Notes under the pieces: model-generated | Databases searched by the model: none | Told to the model about the DNA's origin: nothing | What the model saw: the letters and a program-made list of their open reading frames with translations, nothing else | Shown: positions 1 to 12,039 of the stretch, one piece after another | How positions within the stretch are numbered: the stretch's first letter is position 1 | Layout: each line of letters starts with the position of its first letter | Assembly: GCA_023853785.1 (NCBI GenBank) | Contig: JAJIRX010000555.1 | Location: 620,001 to 684,000 of the forward strand | Direction: 5' to 3' | DNA: 64,000 nucleotides | Origin: Psilocybe azurescens | Lineage: Eukaryota; Basidiomycota; Agaricomycetes; Agaricales; Agrocybaceae | Translations under genes and position numbers: made by a program

Positions 1-2047
1 AAAGACTGGCCAAAAGAAAACCCAAAGCGCCGACTTGAGCCACACTCCACCGCTGCCTTCTGCGCCTTTCAAAGGGAAGGAGAAGGAGTTGAGCCCGCAG
101 ATACCTGCGAGCACTCCGCCACCTCCCCCCGGCTTATCATCAGCGGTAGTGGCAGCATGAGCAGTCGTCCGTCTGCCAGTCGTCGGTCGACGGTGACTGC
201 CTCTGGAGCGCAATCGCCTACGCTGCCGCCTATGGTTTTTTCAGGGCAAGCACACGCCCTTTGCCTGCCACAGTTTCGTTGTTGACGCTTTATTTATGAA
301 ATAGTGACGGAGACGACGACGATCTACTCAGCAGCGGACAGGTTTCTCCTCTCAGTGCGTATCCGCAAAACCCTCTTACATCACAGATTCTCATTCTGCA
401 TGCATCTCGCAGGCGACTACAGACCGAGCCCGTTCAACATGCTCGGCAGCAACTCGCACACGCTCGCCTCCGCGGAGGGGTCGAGCACCAACCTCGGGTT
501 TAGCGCGCAGGACTACGAACGGACGTTGGCCAAGCTGCTCAGCCAGAAGCGACCGTGGGCGGATCGGCGCGTGCCGCAGAGCGCGCGTGTGGCGAGCTGG
601 GCGGATCCCATGTCTGCGTCGCGGCCGGATGAGGAGGACGAGGACGAGGATGTCGTGGACGGAGAGGAGGAGGACGAGGCGGAGGTTGAAGGGGAGGAAG
701 GGGAGGTGGTGAGTATGCGCAGTTTCGAGAAGCGGTATCGGCGCTCTCGATCCCGGGATAGAGACAGCGAGGCGGAGGTCGAGGCGGAGGAGAGTGATGT
801 CAGTCGATTGGGGCCGGGCTTGAAGAGGAAGGGCAAGGAAAAGGAGAAGGCGAGGTTCCACAGTTTGCTGAGCGTGTTGGACGGGGAGGGTGTCTTGGTT
901 GAAGAACCTTTGGAGGAATCGGATTATGAAGATAATGATGCGTATTCGATGGATGAAGCGGACAGAGAAAGCTCGTGGAAGAGGAGGACGATTAGTTTTG
1001 ATTCTCATCGGTGAGTGATGAGTGTTCTGAAGGGCGCCACGAGGCTTGGAATACTGATTTTTGTATTAGTCGACGCAGTTTTCATGATTTGGAGACGTTC
1101 AGAGAGATTGAGGTGTTGAGTCCTGAAAGGATGAAGATTGATGTAGACATTTGTGGTCATTTGCTAATCATAAGGAGGAGAGAGGAACATTTACGGAATG
1201 TCATCACCTGTGCAAGGGTAGGTTTCATTCTGTACTGCTTTCAAGATTTAAAAAATCAAGACTAATATCTCTACTTTCACAGCTCATCACTCAAGCACTA
1301 TCTAAAACTAACCTGGTGCTTCGCGAGCACTATGAGACGCACCTCCCTACCCTCTCACAGATCTCCGCAGACTCCTCCGTACTCGGCGCCCTCGAAAGCG
1401 AGCGGCTGCGGTCACTCAAGATCGTCCAGTCCACCAACACACTCGAATACGAATCAGCCCAGTTTCTCGTCGACGAACTCTGGCAGACCGTCAGCCCCTC
1501 ACGCGGCAAGGTCTTCGAGCTGCGCGACAAAGTGTTCGGCACGGGCGGGCGCCGCCTCCCAGTAGGCGTCCACGGCGCGCACGGCGCGTTCAACAGGCTA
1601 CAGTGGACGCTCGACGGTCGGACGCGCGTCGTCGACTATCGCGGGCGCACCGAGAGCGAGGCAGAGGAGGAGAGCAAGGTCGACGAACTGCCGTCCGTGC
1701 TGCAGAGCGGGGTGTTCATGGACGCGCCTGCGACGCCTATGGAGAAGCAGCATGCTGTGGGTGCAGAGGAAGATGAGGAAGATGTAGTGGAGCATCCTGG
1801 TATCAAGCCAATGTGGCTCTTGAGGTTCTTTACGAGTTGGGGTGCGAGGTGGAGTGCGGCGACCGCGGCGACGACGCCGTCAATGAGCGGTGCGTTGTCA
1901 CCTGGCCAGAAAGAGGGCAGCAGCGAACCTGAAAATATCGCGGTACCCGATAACAAGTCGGCTCAACGGTCAGAGCCCACTCTCGTCTCTACTGACACCA
2001 GTCAGGCGCATCCCGAGGTAAAGGTAACTCGTCCTGCATCCCATTAA
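1..2047 (+). CDS. Acidic orphan protein, 5' truncated by window edge
   Basis: I do not recognise this protein. My model has exons up to 245, then 305-354, 413-1010, 1070-1217 and 1283-2047, the last ending in a stop. The first intron (246-304) uses a GC...AG pair; with it the reading is continuous into an Asp-rich stretch (306-330). Upstream, a second frame (2-160) reads as Pro/Lys-rich coding sequence, and the two frames would join if the six-C run at 125-130 lacked one base, so the true start is probably left of the window. The middle part is very rich in Glu and Asp (about 640-720), followed by a Lys/Arg-rich segment. The C-terminal exon contains a more ordered region (about 1283-1660) with helix-like spacing, then a disordered tail. 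Orphan status is only my failure to recognise it. Confidence 0.6.
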
Positions 2048-2271
2048 TGGGATGAACCATATCCTGGCGCGCATATGTGCAACAAATATCCAATTCATTA
2101 ATACACACTGATACCCTTACACTGAGCTAGTAAAGCAAGTCTACATACATTCGATATACCACCTGTACCAATAAATAAATATATTACCGACAGATAGTGA
2201 TTGTGTTATATAGCGACAAACGAGTGTGACGTGTGGTAGGGTTTTAAAATCCATGCGCATGCTATACTATG

Positions 2272-3806
2272 TCATATGCAATTACTTGCGAACGACTTTA
2301 CCCTGCGATTTACGCAGGGTGCGTTTACGCTCTTTTCGAGTTCCTAAAGAACATATACGGGTTAGAATATACTACAAGACGTGAGTCCAAGCTACCTGAT
2401 AACTCTCACCTTTTTCTGATCCGCGGCACTAAGCTTGGCAATGCGCTCTTGCTCAGACTTACGCTTCGCTGCCGCTTTTGCATCCTGAGCCTGAGGAACA
2501 AATCAATGAAAAAAGCTTGATAATCAAAAGACCGAAAATAGCGAACCTCTTCCTTGGCTTCTTTCTCAGCATCCTCTTTGAGGGACTTGTCCAAGTCCTC
2601 GCGGAATCTTTTAAGTTTTGTCTTGGTTTCTGGACGCAGGCTGATCTTGTTGAGAGAGTCGACAAGCTGGAACACGGTGTTGATGAGAGGAACGGTGTCC
2701 TCGATATGAGATGACGAAGGCGCCGAGAGACTGAGGATGACATGCTTTTCGCGCTCTTCAGGTGCAAGAGGTAAGAGTGGGCGTTCTCGTGGCTGGTCGG
2801 TAATCTAACGGGTGATCGGGTAAAGAGTTAGCATTCTAGTACGACACCATGCTCTAGGATTAACTCACGGAGAGGGAGCGGAAATAGGGCAAAATTTTGG
2901 GGTCTTGCAGGGCAGTTAACAAAGAAAAGTTTCCGATGGGTTTAAGGAGGTTCTCAGTGACATCTGCCCATTCTATGAAATGCAAAAGATTCAGAATTTA
3001 GAGTCACGCGCCAAAGAAATAAGGGTACCGGTCATGACCACGAACGATGGAGGAAGACTTGGATTTTCACTGGACCTAGGGAATGTCTGCCAGATAAGTT
3101 AGACGTGGAAACATTAACCATAAAGACATCCATGTACCAAATCCCATCGGTTGTTCTTCACGGACATGAGTTCATCCTTAGCTACGACAGCCCAGACAAA
3201 GTTGTCGGCCAGTGCTCCAGGAGCAAGCTTAAAGTCCAATTGAATATCGTCGATGGGGCGGTAGTGCAAGTCCACGAGGGTGCGGCCAGTTTGGAATGCC
3301 CACTGGAAGAAATCATGACGTGGCCGAAAGGTAAAGATAGTGTGCAAAGAAGCGACATTGCGTCGTCCGGTGGAGAAGTTGAAGAAGTCGGAATGGCCGT
3401 CTGAGATCAAGCCACCTTTAGCCTGTGGTTTCGAGAACTGGCGTTCGTATATGGGAAGGTGGACAGCGAGCCTTCAGGGGGATATGTTAACAATCGCGTG
3501 TAAAAAGGCAGAGGACACTGAGACAGAGCACCATTTCTTTGCTTTCCTCGCGTTCGAAGAAGCACCGAAATAAGCAAAGAGGATGTAGAGCGAAATGGCC
3601 ACCAGCAGATAAGCTTCAGTCTTCAGCACTACGAAACGAAGATAGTTGGTTAGTTGGGAGATAGACGGGTCAGGGTGGGGAAAACAGCATACGGGCAGGT
3701 CTGAAGACAAGAGCCTTCCACTTGAGCTCGTAGCCATCATAGTGTTCGGGGGTGACAACTGGGGAGGAGTTATAGACTGGAGAAAGGGTGTCAAAAATGT
3801 AGCCAT
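2272..3806 (-). CDS. CCDC47-like (DUF1682) ER membrane protein, PAT complex subunit
   Basis: Resembles the CCDC47/calumin family, an ER membrane protein of the PAT complex that helps insert multi-spanning proteins at the translocon; in animals it also affects ER calcium. The start at 3806 gives MATFLTPFLQ, followed by a conserved block ending in ALVFRPA, one membrane span (about 3555-3610, LLVAISLYILFAYFG), the cytosolic DUF1682 body with FNFSTGRRNV and VVAKDELMSV, and a basic coiled-coil tail rich in Lys, Arg and Glu. About 440 residues. Two one-base problems interrupt it. A five-G run at 3748-3752 shifts the frame between the start and the conserved N-terminal block. Near 2331 a missing base replaces the expected basic end (closing in KVVRK at 2282) with an unrelated tail that stops at 2272. 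Both look like sequence errors. Confidence 0.85.
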
Positions 3807-3979
3807 TTCGACCTCTTTGGACTAGAGGGACAGGCTCCGTATTTAAAGTCACAGTCAGTTACTATGTGGTCCGGCAACTACCGAGCTAGACCACTCAGGC
3901 TTGGCGACAGTGTTTAAGCTCTCAGTCAATTACCATCCCATCATCTAATGCTGCATGAATCCCCTCTTGATGCATAATC

Positions 3980-4566
3980 ATGACCACCACCACTAGCAGC
4001 ATGTCCGCAGAGGTTGATCCTCATCTTTTTCCAATTGATATCCCACCCGTCGGTCCCCTTTTTTTCGTCTCTCTTCCTTGCCAGTCTCCATTGACAATGC
4101 TCAGATAACACCCACAGATTATGGCGCTTTTGTTACCAAGACATTGGCACGCGGAAAACGCGATACTGACTCCAATACAATCGACCAGAAAATCTTACGC
4201 AACTGCTTGTCTCTCGCCTCATCTTTCCTGATGACAGACACCACCATAGATCCTCAATTTGGTGTAATCACTTGGTCTACCGGACTCGTCCGCCTCGTTG
4301 ATCTCGTCATCGTTCTTCACAGAAGAGACGAGCTCGAGCTCGAAACCCTCAGTTGCGCATCAAAGGCATGTTCAGAGTGTTGGACAGCCACTGGGAACTG
4401 GAGAGGGCTTGCCGAATGCAGACAATGTGTTCGAGAAGTGGGCGAGAAATTGAAGAAAATACTAGACGATGACAAGACTTACAAAGGTATCGAAATTCTC
4501 GTATACTTCTTTCTTCTAATATCTCTGATTACAGGCCAACGAATCTATTCATCTGATTCCAGGTGA
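3980..4566 (+). CDS. Small conserved-looking orphan protein
   Basis: I do not recognise it. An ATG at 3980 opens a frame (MTTTTSSMSAEVDPHLFPID) that runs to the seven-T run at 4059-4065, after which the long coding frame continues one base out of step (SIDNAQITPTDYGAF). One extra T would join them. One intron, 4487-4535 approximately, is removed before a short last exon that stops at 4566. The product is about 190 residues, mostly helical, with four Cys around SKACSECW and RQCVREV, no signal peptide and no clear membrane span. It is head to head with the CCDC47-like gene, with about 170 bp between the two starts. The joined reading frame is inference. Confidence 0.5.
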
Positions 4567-6541
4567 ACGAATATATGCACCTTGACATGTGCATGCACAA
4601 TCCGTGATCATTCTTGCTCCTTGATTTTATTGCTGCCATTATAACCTTTGTATCACGAAGTATGTATTATATTTTTATACTTCGCTCCCTGCTTGGGAGT
4701 GGAGGCTGGAAATTTACCTTTGCTATCTCAGAGACCTGAAAATTTGTGCTCTCATGGGGCAAATTCTTGATCTTGGAGCAGCTGACCCTTGGGAAAACGA
4801 GTTCATTCCCGAATATCGCGTGTTATTTCAGGTTTGCCTCCCGCATTATAGCTCAAGTCCGTGTGAGTAATGCTAATTATACTATATAGATATTAGTAAA
4901 TACGAGATTGTTCCAAAAAAATGAGCACAAATCACGGGCGCTTAAAGCTATTTTTTTTTATCACTGATAATATTTCTGGCACGTCTATTAGGGCTTGACC
5001 CCATGCAGACCTAACTAACGATTACAAAAGTAGTTAGCAGCATACTGCATGCGATTCCTGTCCCGTGGAACCCCGTGTGCACCGTCGGGGTACGCCTAGG
5101 TCGGGCTATAGCGACCTCTTCCCCGCAGCACCACATGTTAATCCAATTGTAATAACATAGGTGCTGCAGATAAAATCGTTTATAATAGTATACAGTGGTT
5201 TCGAAACGAGGTTCAACTTGAAATCGTTATGACTAAAACACTGGCGTAAAATTTTTATTGGCTGGCTACAGAAGCTAATTGCCAGACGTTAATCGAGTTC
5301 ATTTTTCAAGTTTATTTATGATCCTGGACACCTGTATTCCACTTGGTCTAATGCCATGATATTTTCCCGTGAACGAGGTTACCGAGACGCACTGCGTCTA
5401 ACAATGAGATGGCATGTAGTCATTCACCAACCACGTGGATCGACGGTGCTTGGACGATCGTGCGGGCACTTAGTATTGCTGTAACGGCAACACTAATTCC
5501 TAAACAGGAAAGTATAGAAGCAAGTTGTGGCGGCCTTCGAGCGGTGCTTTTCGACGCTCTTTGCCACGATGTCCATTATTATACAGTAAAACGTCCTCTG
5601 ATTAGTAAATGTCCGTAAGCAGGGATCTTTTTACGGCCGCTTCTTCACTCTGTAAGTTTTTCGGCTTTAAAGACAAGAGTAGCGGTCACTTATGCACGGT
5701 GGCAGGTTGCGCATCTGCGCTCCGTGATTCTTTGCAATAGTCAGTAGAGAAAAATCAAAGATGCCGACCACTGAAGCACATGAGCAGAATATACTGCCAG
5801 TGAGCATGATAACTTGTGATCGTAACACGGAAATGTTATAGCCAGGTTTCATGGTACGAGAAAAAGAGTCAACTGTGCCATCACCAGTAACAGTTGTAGC
5901 CCGTCTGACTGTGCATAAAATACGCTTAATGGTCATATACGGTCAACTTGAGATAATCCGCAATGGCTATTAGTCACGGCCGCAGGAACCGATGATATGT
6001 ACTTATCGATTATCGTCAATCAATAATATCATTCAGATTGACGGGCTCATTTAATATTCTTTTACTTCTCTCCAAAAATTGCTCTCGTTTTTGTCAAGGC
6101 CAAGATAGACATAAATTGGCCATAATCGCATCCGAATGTGACCGTAATGATGAAAAGACCACTCCACGGACTCTCCACGGCCTTCTAATTATGTTATCCA
6201 ATTCCATTTTCACATCCTACACAGTACTAGCAGCAGTATAGTACATGGCTCAGTTTGCAATAGCTTAACTGTCAGTGGAAAGTAAAATCCTTTATAAGTG
6301 TACGCAAAAATATATTAACATTATGCAGGTCACTTCTCTCAGTCGGACTGGTTTCGATCGATCGATTTGGATTCTGGGGCGACAGAAGACGAGATGCAGA
6401 TGGGATTTTCTAATCATTTACAATTAACTTGATGTTGAAAGGGCTTAGAGAGCCGCCATATTTGTTATAGGCCAGAAGCTAAAAATAAAGGGAAAAAATG
6501 AGGTCAATTTCGCAGCGCAAATAATCGGAGCAATTTGCTTA
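4567..6541. other. Gene-poor AT-rich stretch
   Basis: About 2 kb without a convincing gene. Only short open frames occur, with no domain motif, no plausible splice chain and no terminal repeats that I can match. A short inverted pair, GCAGCACC at 5125-5132 and GGTGCTGC at 5160-5167, is the only structure I noted. It may be a decayed transposon, but I see no transposase or reverse transcriptase motif to support that. Confidence 0.5.
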
Positions 6542-8391
6542 CTAGGCATCAGCATTTCTTCTGTAACCGTATTTCTCAATGAATGCTTCCAATTCCTTAG
6601 GACCTCGCGATCCGTATGGGTATTGGACGGGATGTGGACGGGGTCCATTTTTGCCTTCTATCCAGTGAAGAATGGGGGTGAAAATCTACAGAATGGATTT
6701 TAAAACGTTGCAACTGTGTCAGAGACATAATTTTATTCACCTTCCATGCAACGTCGAGTTCATCATGGCGGACAAAGTTGGAGTGATCGCCATGGAGAGC
6801 GTCCAAGATGAGGGCCTCGTAAGCTTCAGGGATCTTAGCATCCAAGAAACGCCTCTTGTATGTAAGGTCCATCTCTGTGGGGATAGCACGGGTGTGCAGT
6901 CCAGGGGTCTTAGAGTTCAGTTTGAGGTAAACAGCTTCAGATGGTTGAATACGGATAACGAGCTCGTTGCGAGCAATATCCTTGAAGATTCCTTGTGTGA
7001 CATCCTTAAATTGTATGCGGACCTCAACTTTGCTCTCATTCAGGGCTGTCAGGGGTAAATCATTAGCGACCCTTGCACACTTTGGCTTAAGCGCCACGAA
7101 CCTTTTCCGGCCTTCAGGATAAAAGGAACACCTTCCCATCTTGGGTTATGGATCCACAACGTTGTCGCAGCGAATGTTGGGCAGACGGAATTAGGAGGGA
7201 CTGTGTCGTCGTCAAGATATCCTGGCTTTCCATTTGCGGCGACATATTGGCCAAGGAGGGTATCGTTTCTTTCGATTGGAGGAATGCAACGAAGGACTTT
7301 CACCTAAACCCATATTGTTCAGGACTTGATTGAGGCAGTGAAAAAATCACTGACCTTCTCATCGCGAATATCCTCGGCAGCAAATGAAACAGGACGCTCC
7401 ATGGTCAAAATGCTCAAAACCTGCAATAAATCTAGAGGCCACATTAGGTAAATTGTGCGTCATTTGACAGAATGACAACACTGACGGTTCTGCAACACAT
7501 CACGGATGATTCCGAATTCATCGAAATAGCCTCCACGGCCTTCGGTACCAAAGGGCTCCTTAAAGGTGATCTGAACATTGCTGATCGAGTTTTTATCCCA
7601 GGCAGCGCCCATGGTAATATTAGCGAACCGAAGAACAAGAAGATTCTTGACCATCTCTTTTCCCAGGTAATGATCGATACGGAAAGTCTCCTCTTCAGAC
7701 CAGTACTGCTTAACAGAGTTGAGAAGAGTACGGGCGGAATCAAGATCTTTGCCAAACGGCTTCTCGATGATGATGCGATTGACACCACCCTTAGCATTGT
7801 AACAATGATCCTTCAAGTTCTTAGACACTGGAATGAAAACTGAGGGTGGAAGAGCCAAATAGAAGATGCGATTGGCTTCTTTGGATTGGTATTTTGATTC
7901 GATTTCCTGGAGGTGTTTATTGAGGCCATCATAGGCCGCACCGTCCTCATAGTCCCCGGAGACATATGTGAGTAGCTGCTTGAAGGACTCGATGATATTG
8001 GCAGTCGTTTTGTCGTCGGCGTTCTTAATGTAGGAGGTAGCACGCTTTTCGAACTCGGCCTGGTCCATTTTTGTTCGAGCATAGCCGACGATTTTGCAGT
8101 CGCGGGGGAGGAACTCCTGGCGATAGAGAGCGAATAGAGCAGGGAAGGTCTGGTAGAAATGTTAACCCTTGACAATCATTGAGAGCTAAGGGAAAGCGTG
8201 ATTCACCTTCTTCTTTGCTAGGTCTCCTGAAGCGCCAAGCACTACAGAGAGGAGACAATAGGTGTTGGCCGATATATTGAAGACCACAGTGGGCATGGAG
8301 ACTTACCTATGATGATGGTGTTATCTTTGAGCTGATCGTGGGCAGTCTCCATAGACGGGATGGTGCCCGACATAGAACGATCGCGAGGCAT
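6542..8391 (-). CDS. ZWF1: Glucose-6-phosphate 1-dehydrogenase
   Basis: Oxidises glucose 6-phosphate to 6-phosphogluconolactone with NADP, the first and committed step of the cytosolic pentose phosphate pathway. Exons on the minus strand are 8391-8307, 8241-8207, 8149-7486, 7431-7355, 7303-7102, 7045-6741 and 6685-6542. They sum to 1512 nt, i.e. 503 residues, the usual family length. The NADP-binding motif [10 protein letters not shown] spans exons 1-2. The family signature RIDHYLGKE (near 7660-7685) carries the substrate-binding Lys and the catalytic His, and IEKPFGKDL precedes it. The C-terminal domain is complete. A likely 5' UTR intron lies at about 8402-8475, with its acceptor just upstream of the ATG. 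No frameshift is needed here, unlike many neighbours. Confidence 0.97.
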
Positions 8392-8677
8392 GTTATCTAT
8401 TGTGAGGGAGATGGATGAGTTGGGTGGTGGTTGTGGACTTGAAGAAAGAAGGGGAAACTGAAGGGAAGATAAACATACCGGCTATAGGGTCAGCCTGGGA
8501 GGTTAGATGATGAGTGATGTGGGATAAGGTTATTTTGTGGGTGTAGTCAGCGTAGTAACACAAATCTTATCATATCTCCCTAATGAATATCTCGGCCCGT
8601 TTAGATCTCATTCCCACGCAGGGTCCGCGACGAGCACCATCCGTCATTCTCTTCATTGCCGGTCACAACTATCTCAC
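8392..8677. promoter_or_regulatory. Shared divergent promoter of ZWF1 and THOC5
   Basis: The 286 bp between the two start codons must hold both promoters plus the ZWF1 5' UTR and its leader intron (donor GTATGT near 8475, acceptor next to 8402 on the minus strand). I see no TATA box or named operator that I can defend. Confidence 0.5.
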
Positions 8678-9508
8678 ATGCATACGGACAATAGCTCTGC
8701 CCCCGACGACTCCTTCCCTCCTCCCCCAGATGATGTGCTCGACAAACTACGCGACCTTTCGTCCCCGGCCTATCTCCAACAGGACACTGCTGCCATCCAC
8801 ATACGCGCCATGGCCCTTATTGGGCGTCTAAAGTCTCTGTATCGCGCTGCAAACACAGTGACGCGTCTTAAGAAAGATGAAACGGCAGAGGCTCGTCAAG
8901 ATATGGACCAGTCACATTTGAATCTCCAGAACCTGCTTTACGAAAAGCGCCATCTCGAAAGAGAAATTGAAAAGTGTCGTCAGTTTGCGTCAGTGTCTTG
9001 TACCTTTGTAACTATAGAAGGCTAGCTGATGGGTTGGGTTCATTGCCAGTTCAATATACCAGGATATTTCCCTTTATAGCGTGGAGGAATACAAGCTACT
9101 TGCTCCCGAGGAATCTCGCACAAAGGGAAGTCCTTGACGATGAACATCAACTTATGCTCAATCGCCTTAATTTTGAGCTAGCGGAACGCCAACGGTATTT
9201 TCTTCTCCTGATCTGTGTTTTCTATCGCCCTAAACGCCGCCCCGTATAGACTTGATCTCAAGAAGAGAGAGCTGATCCAGCAGAAGGAAGACCTTCTCAA
9301 AGAGAGCAAAGCCAAATCATCCACAATGGACAATGTCAAGACACAGATTGAGTTGCTCATGAAAGTATGCATCTCACCACTCTCCTCTATTATCGATCTC
9401 ATATGACATTCAAAACACTTTCTACTTTAGACTGCGTCTGAAATTCAGAAAAAGGTGGATGAACTCATCCAACCAATATCCAGTCAAACAAACGGAATTC
9501 CCGGATAA
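8678..9508 (+). CDS. THOC5: THO complex subunit 5 (short fungal form)
   Basis: THOC5 is part of the THO/TREX complex that couples transcription to mRNA export in the nucleus. Exons: 8678-8988, 9050-9194, 9250-9364 and 9431-9508. The signature LQNLLYEKRHLEREI followed by KCRQFASIYQDISLYSVEEY matches the conserved core of the family, and the rest is a long coiled coil. The exons sum to 649 nt. Removing one G from the GGG at 9125-9127 gives 648 nt and an uninterrupted 215-residue protein, so the extra base is probably a sequence error. Human THOC5 is about three times longer; only the coiled-coil core is present here. The start ATG at 8678 is the first in frame. Confidence 0.88.
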
Positions 9509-9793
9509 CCTTACTGTAGTACTTGCCCGTTATTTTTTACTTACTGATTTTCTTGTATTCATGTTACACGCTCATTGTTTATTTATTGTACAATCTGTAA
9601 TCAAGAGAGAAAAACCTTGGAAACATGGCAAAAATTAACAACAACGGACGCGGTCTAGCGCGTGGGCGTGGTAATGGTACAACTAACTAAAGGGATAGGC
9701 TGGTGGCCGTGTGCAGCTCCAGACAATGTGCGTGAGGGTATCAACGTCGGCTAAGGTTGAAAGAAGAATGTGAGAGAGAAAAGGGTTTCCATC

Positions 9794-10689
9794 TCACTCG
9801 CCATCGCTTATGCTCCCGATGTCGCTCATCTCCTCGTCTTGGTCGTCATCCTCATTAGTATCAGTAGCGGCGTCTGCAGCCTCCTTTGTTGCAAACCTCT
9901 GCACGTACTCTACCAGTCGCGGTAGTGAGCATTCAAGGCTTAGCTAGGGATGCTGGAAACGTACCTTTCACTTTAGCGTCGTATTCTTTAGGGTGTCGCA
10001 TGAGGAGGGCTGCTGCCTCGCCGTTCAAAGGATCATTGGGGTTTGGGTAACGCAAAAGCTGGGGTAGAAATGATTCGAAAATGTTGATCATGTCTAACCA
10101 ATCACACCCGTCAATCATCCAAATAATCGGAAAGCAATATATACGACTGACCAAACATAGGTGACCAGGTTTGATTGATTACATCCAAGCAGACAGAACC
10201 ACTGCTATACAGCACGTGTTGAGTAGAGTCATAAGCAATCTGATAACAGGAATACGAAGCATACAGTTCGTCAATATTCGGGTGGAATATCTTGTTCATA
10301 AATCCGATGCTCGGTGATTTGAAAGGATACTGATCAGGTAATTCGACATGTATCTTCCAGACACCACCGGCAAATGGTGCTGCAGAATCAGAAGTGGTAA
10401 AGCCAGTCAGCCACACATATGCCACAGCAGTTGGGCGATAGAGGCCTCACTTTCGGAGGGGCCGTGAAAGCGAACATAGAACTCCTGCATATTGTCGTTT
10501 ACGAGCGATACCTCGTAGTCTGACATCAGCCTGATAAACCCAGAGGTGAGCTATATGTTGAATATATGCGCCCAATAAGACAGTACATCTTCATAACATC
10601 CGTCTCGATACGGCGCCTGTTGGGATTGGCGTAGATATAAGACGATAGTCAGGCCCATAGAGCAACGAGAGTAAAGCATTGGCACTCAT
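9794..10689 (-). CDS. UBC8: Ubiquitin-conjugating enzyme E2, UBC8/UBE2H type
   Basis: An E2 that carries ubiquitin on a Cys thioester and passes it to E3 ligases; in yeast Ubc8 serves the GID/CTLH ligase that removes gluconeogenic enzymes. The body contains [20 protein letters not shown], the HPN motif in IFHPNID, the active-site Cys in [13 protein letters not shown] (near 10190), and the class-specific [18 protein letters not shown]. It ends in a Glu/Asp-rich tail, as UBE2H does. At least six exons are joined by short introns. The first exon is the least certain: an ATG at 10689 starts MSAN, and the splice into [10 protein letters not shown] is ambiguous. About 185 residues. Confidence 0.93.
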
Positions 10690-11100
10690 CATAGTGATAA
10701 TCGAAGGTATTAGCAGTTAGCAGAGGGGAGGATGGAGGGAAAGGGATGGCAAAGAAGGCAGCAATGAGAGGAACTGGAGATAAGGTGAGTCGTCGTCGAG
10801 TAAGCAGGTCAGACCAATTAACGATCGGAAACGACCGAAATCACGACCTCTGGAATGCAACTCAAAGCCTGCTGGCACATTGTCTCCTTCATGGAATTTT
10901 CTTCTTTGTCCTCTCTTGACATGATCCGAAATACCGCAAACTCGCCATTGCCTCGTGTTACAAGCCAAGAAGCGTATTCGAGTTCTAAGGCTCATGTTGT
11001 ATTCTCTTCTGTCGGCAACTGCACAAAGGAACCGTCCAAAAATAATCTGAACAAATAAAACTGTCTTTCAGGTGTACTCGTGCGCGTCCGGAACACTCTA
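10690..11100. other. Intergenic: UBC8 promoter and downstream end of the next gene
   Basis: 411 bp between two minus-strand genes. It must contain the UBC8 promoter. The open frames here lack splice support or family motifs, and I see no other feature. Confidence 0.4.
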
Positions 11101-11755
11101 TTAGGAATACATGTACTCCTCGTAAACGCAATAAACGTTGTCGTCTAAGCACGGATCTCGCCAGTGAGAATCCTGCGATACTTTGGGAAACCCGAGGTCT
11201 GCAGTACCGCCGCCACCCTGCTTGCTCGTAATCGACTTGTATCCCACGAGAAAGACTGAATGCACATTACATTCTGTGATCAATACAAGGCTGCCAAAAG
11301 ATACAAATAACAGGACTCTAGACTCACCAATCCAAAACAACGCGAATATTCCAATCACTGCCATCTCTTCCTGCCTCTGGGTCATAATCTGGCCATCCAT
11401 CTTATGGTGCATCATAATCCTGGCATCGCGATAGCGTTATCTAATAGCTCACAGTCCCGCAAATGAAAAAAGTAACTCACATAAATAAAAGCGCCGAAAT
11501 GGAAAGTACCGCGATTGACGTCTGGGTCAGCTGGAAGGCATCTGTGATAGCACTACAGTTATCATTACATTCTGGGACGTTTTAGGTGTGAGATTTACTG
11601 AAAGACGACAGGAATCTCGTAGCAAAATGTGCAACAGAGACGACTACAGCAGCTAATTGCGATGAATGAAAGGTAAGCACATAAAACCACTAGTAACGGA
11701 ACATGTCGGCACCTGTTGCAGCGGATCGTATAGGATTGTTGCTGAAAAGGGCCAT
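11101..11755 (-). CDS. Small membrane protein of unknown function
   Basis: Not recognised. My model starts at 11755 (MALFSNNPIR) and joins five exons: start to about 11713, an internal exon near 11655-11600, then about 11555-11488, 11426-11330 and 11281 to the stop at 11101. About 140 residues. One hydrophobic segment in the second and third exons (SIAVLSISALLFM) and a second in the fourth (MAVIGIFALFWI) suggest two membrane spans. A Gly-rich turn and a short C-terminal tail ending in CVYEEYMYS follow. Intron phases agree throughout. The small internal exon is the weakest part of the model. Confidence 0.55.
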
Positions 11756-12039
11756 TAGCCACAGGAGAAGTGGTTCAAAAGAATAGAATAGTATAGAGTG
11801 GAGGATGATATAGAGTAGCAGGGGAAATCTAACGAGCGATACAATATACTAGATTACACGAGGTATGACCATGCTGCCCCCATGAGGCCCAATACATCAA
11901 GCACATTATGCCGATCCTCTCCAAACCCAAATAAAACGCATAATTCATCAAGAGATTACAACCCTTCGTGCAAAGCACATAGCATTCGTTTCATTAAAGC
12001 GTGTCGGATACTTTCCGAGCGACATGTCTTCTAGCCCTA

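Noticed and set aside
391..1008. 205-residue open frame on the minus strand opposite the first gene
   Set aside because: It mirrors a Glu/Asp-rich coding region, has Ser/Leu-biased low-complexity composition and no splice partners; it is a shadow.
4567..6541. Transposon remnant
   Set aside because: No transposase, integrase or reverse transcriptase motif and no matched long terminal repeats could be seen by eye.
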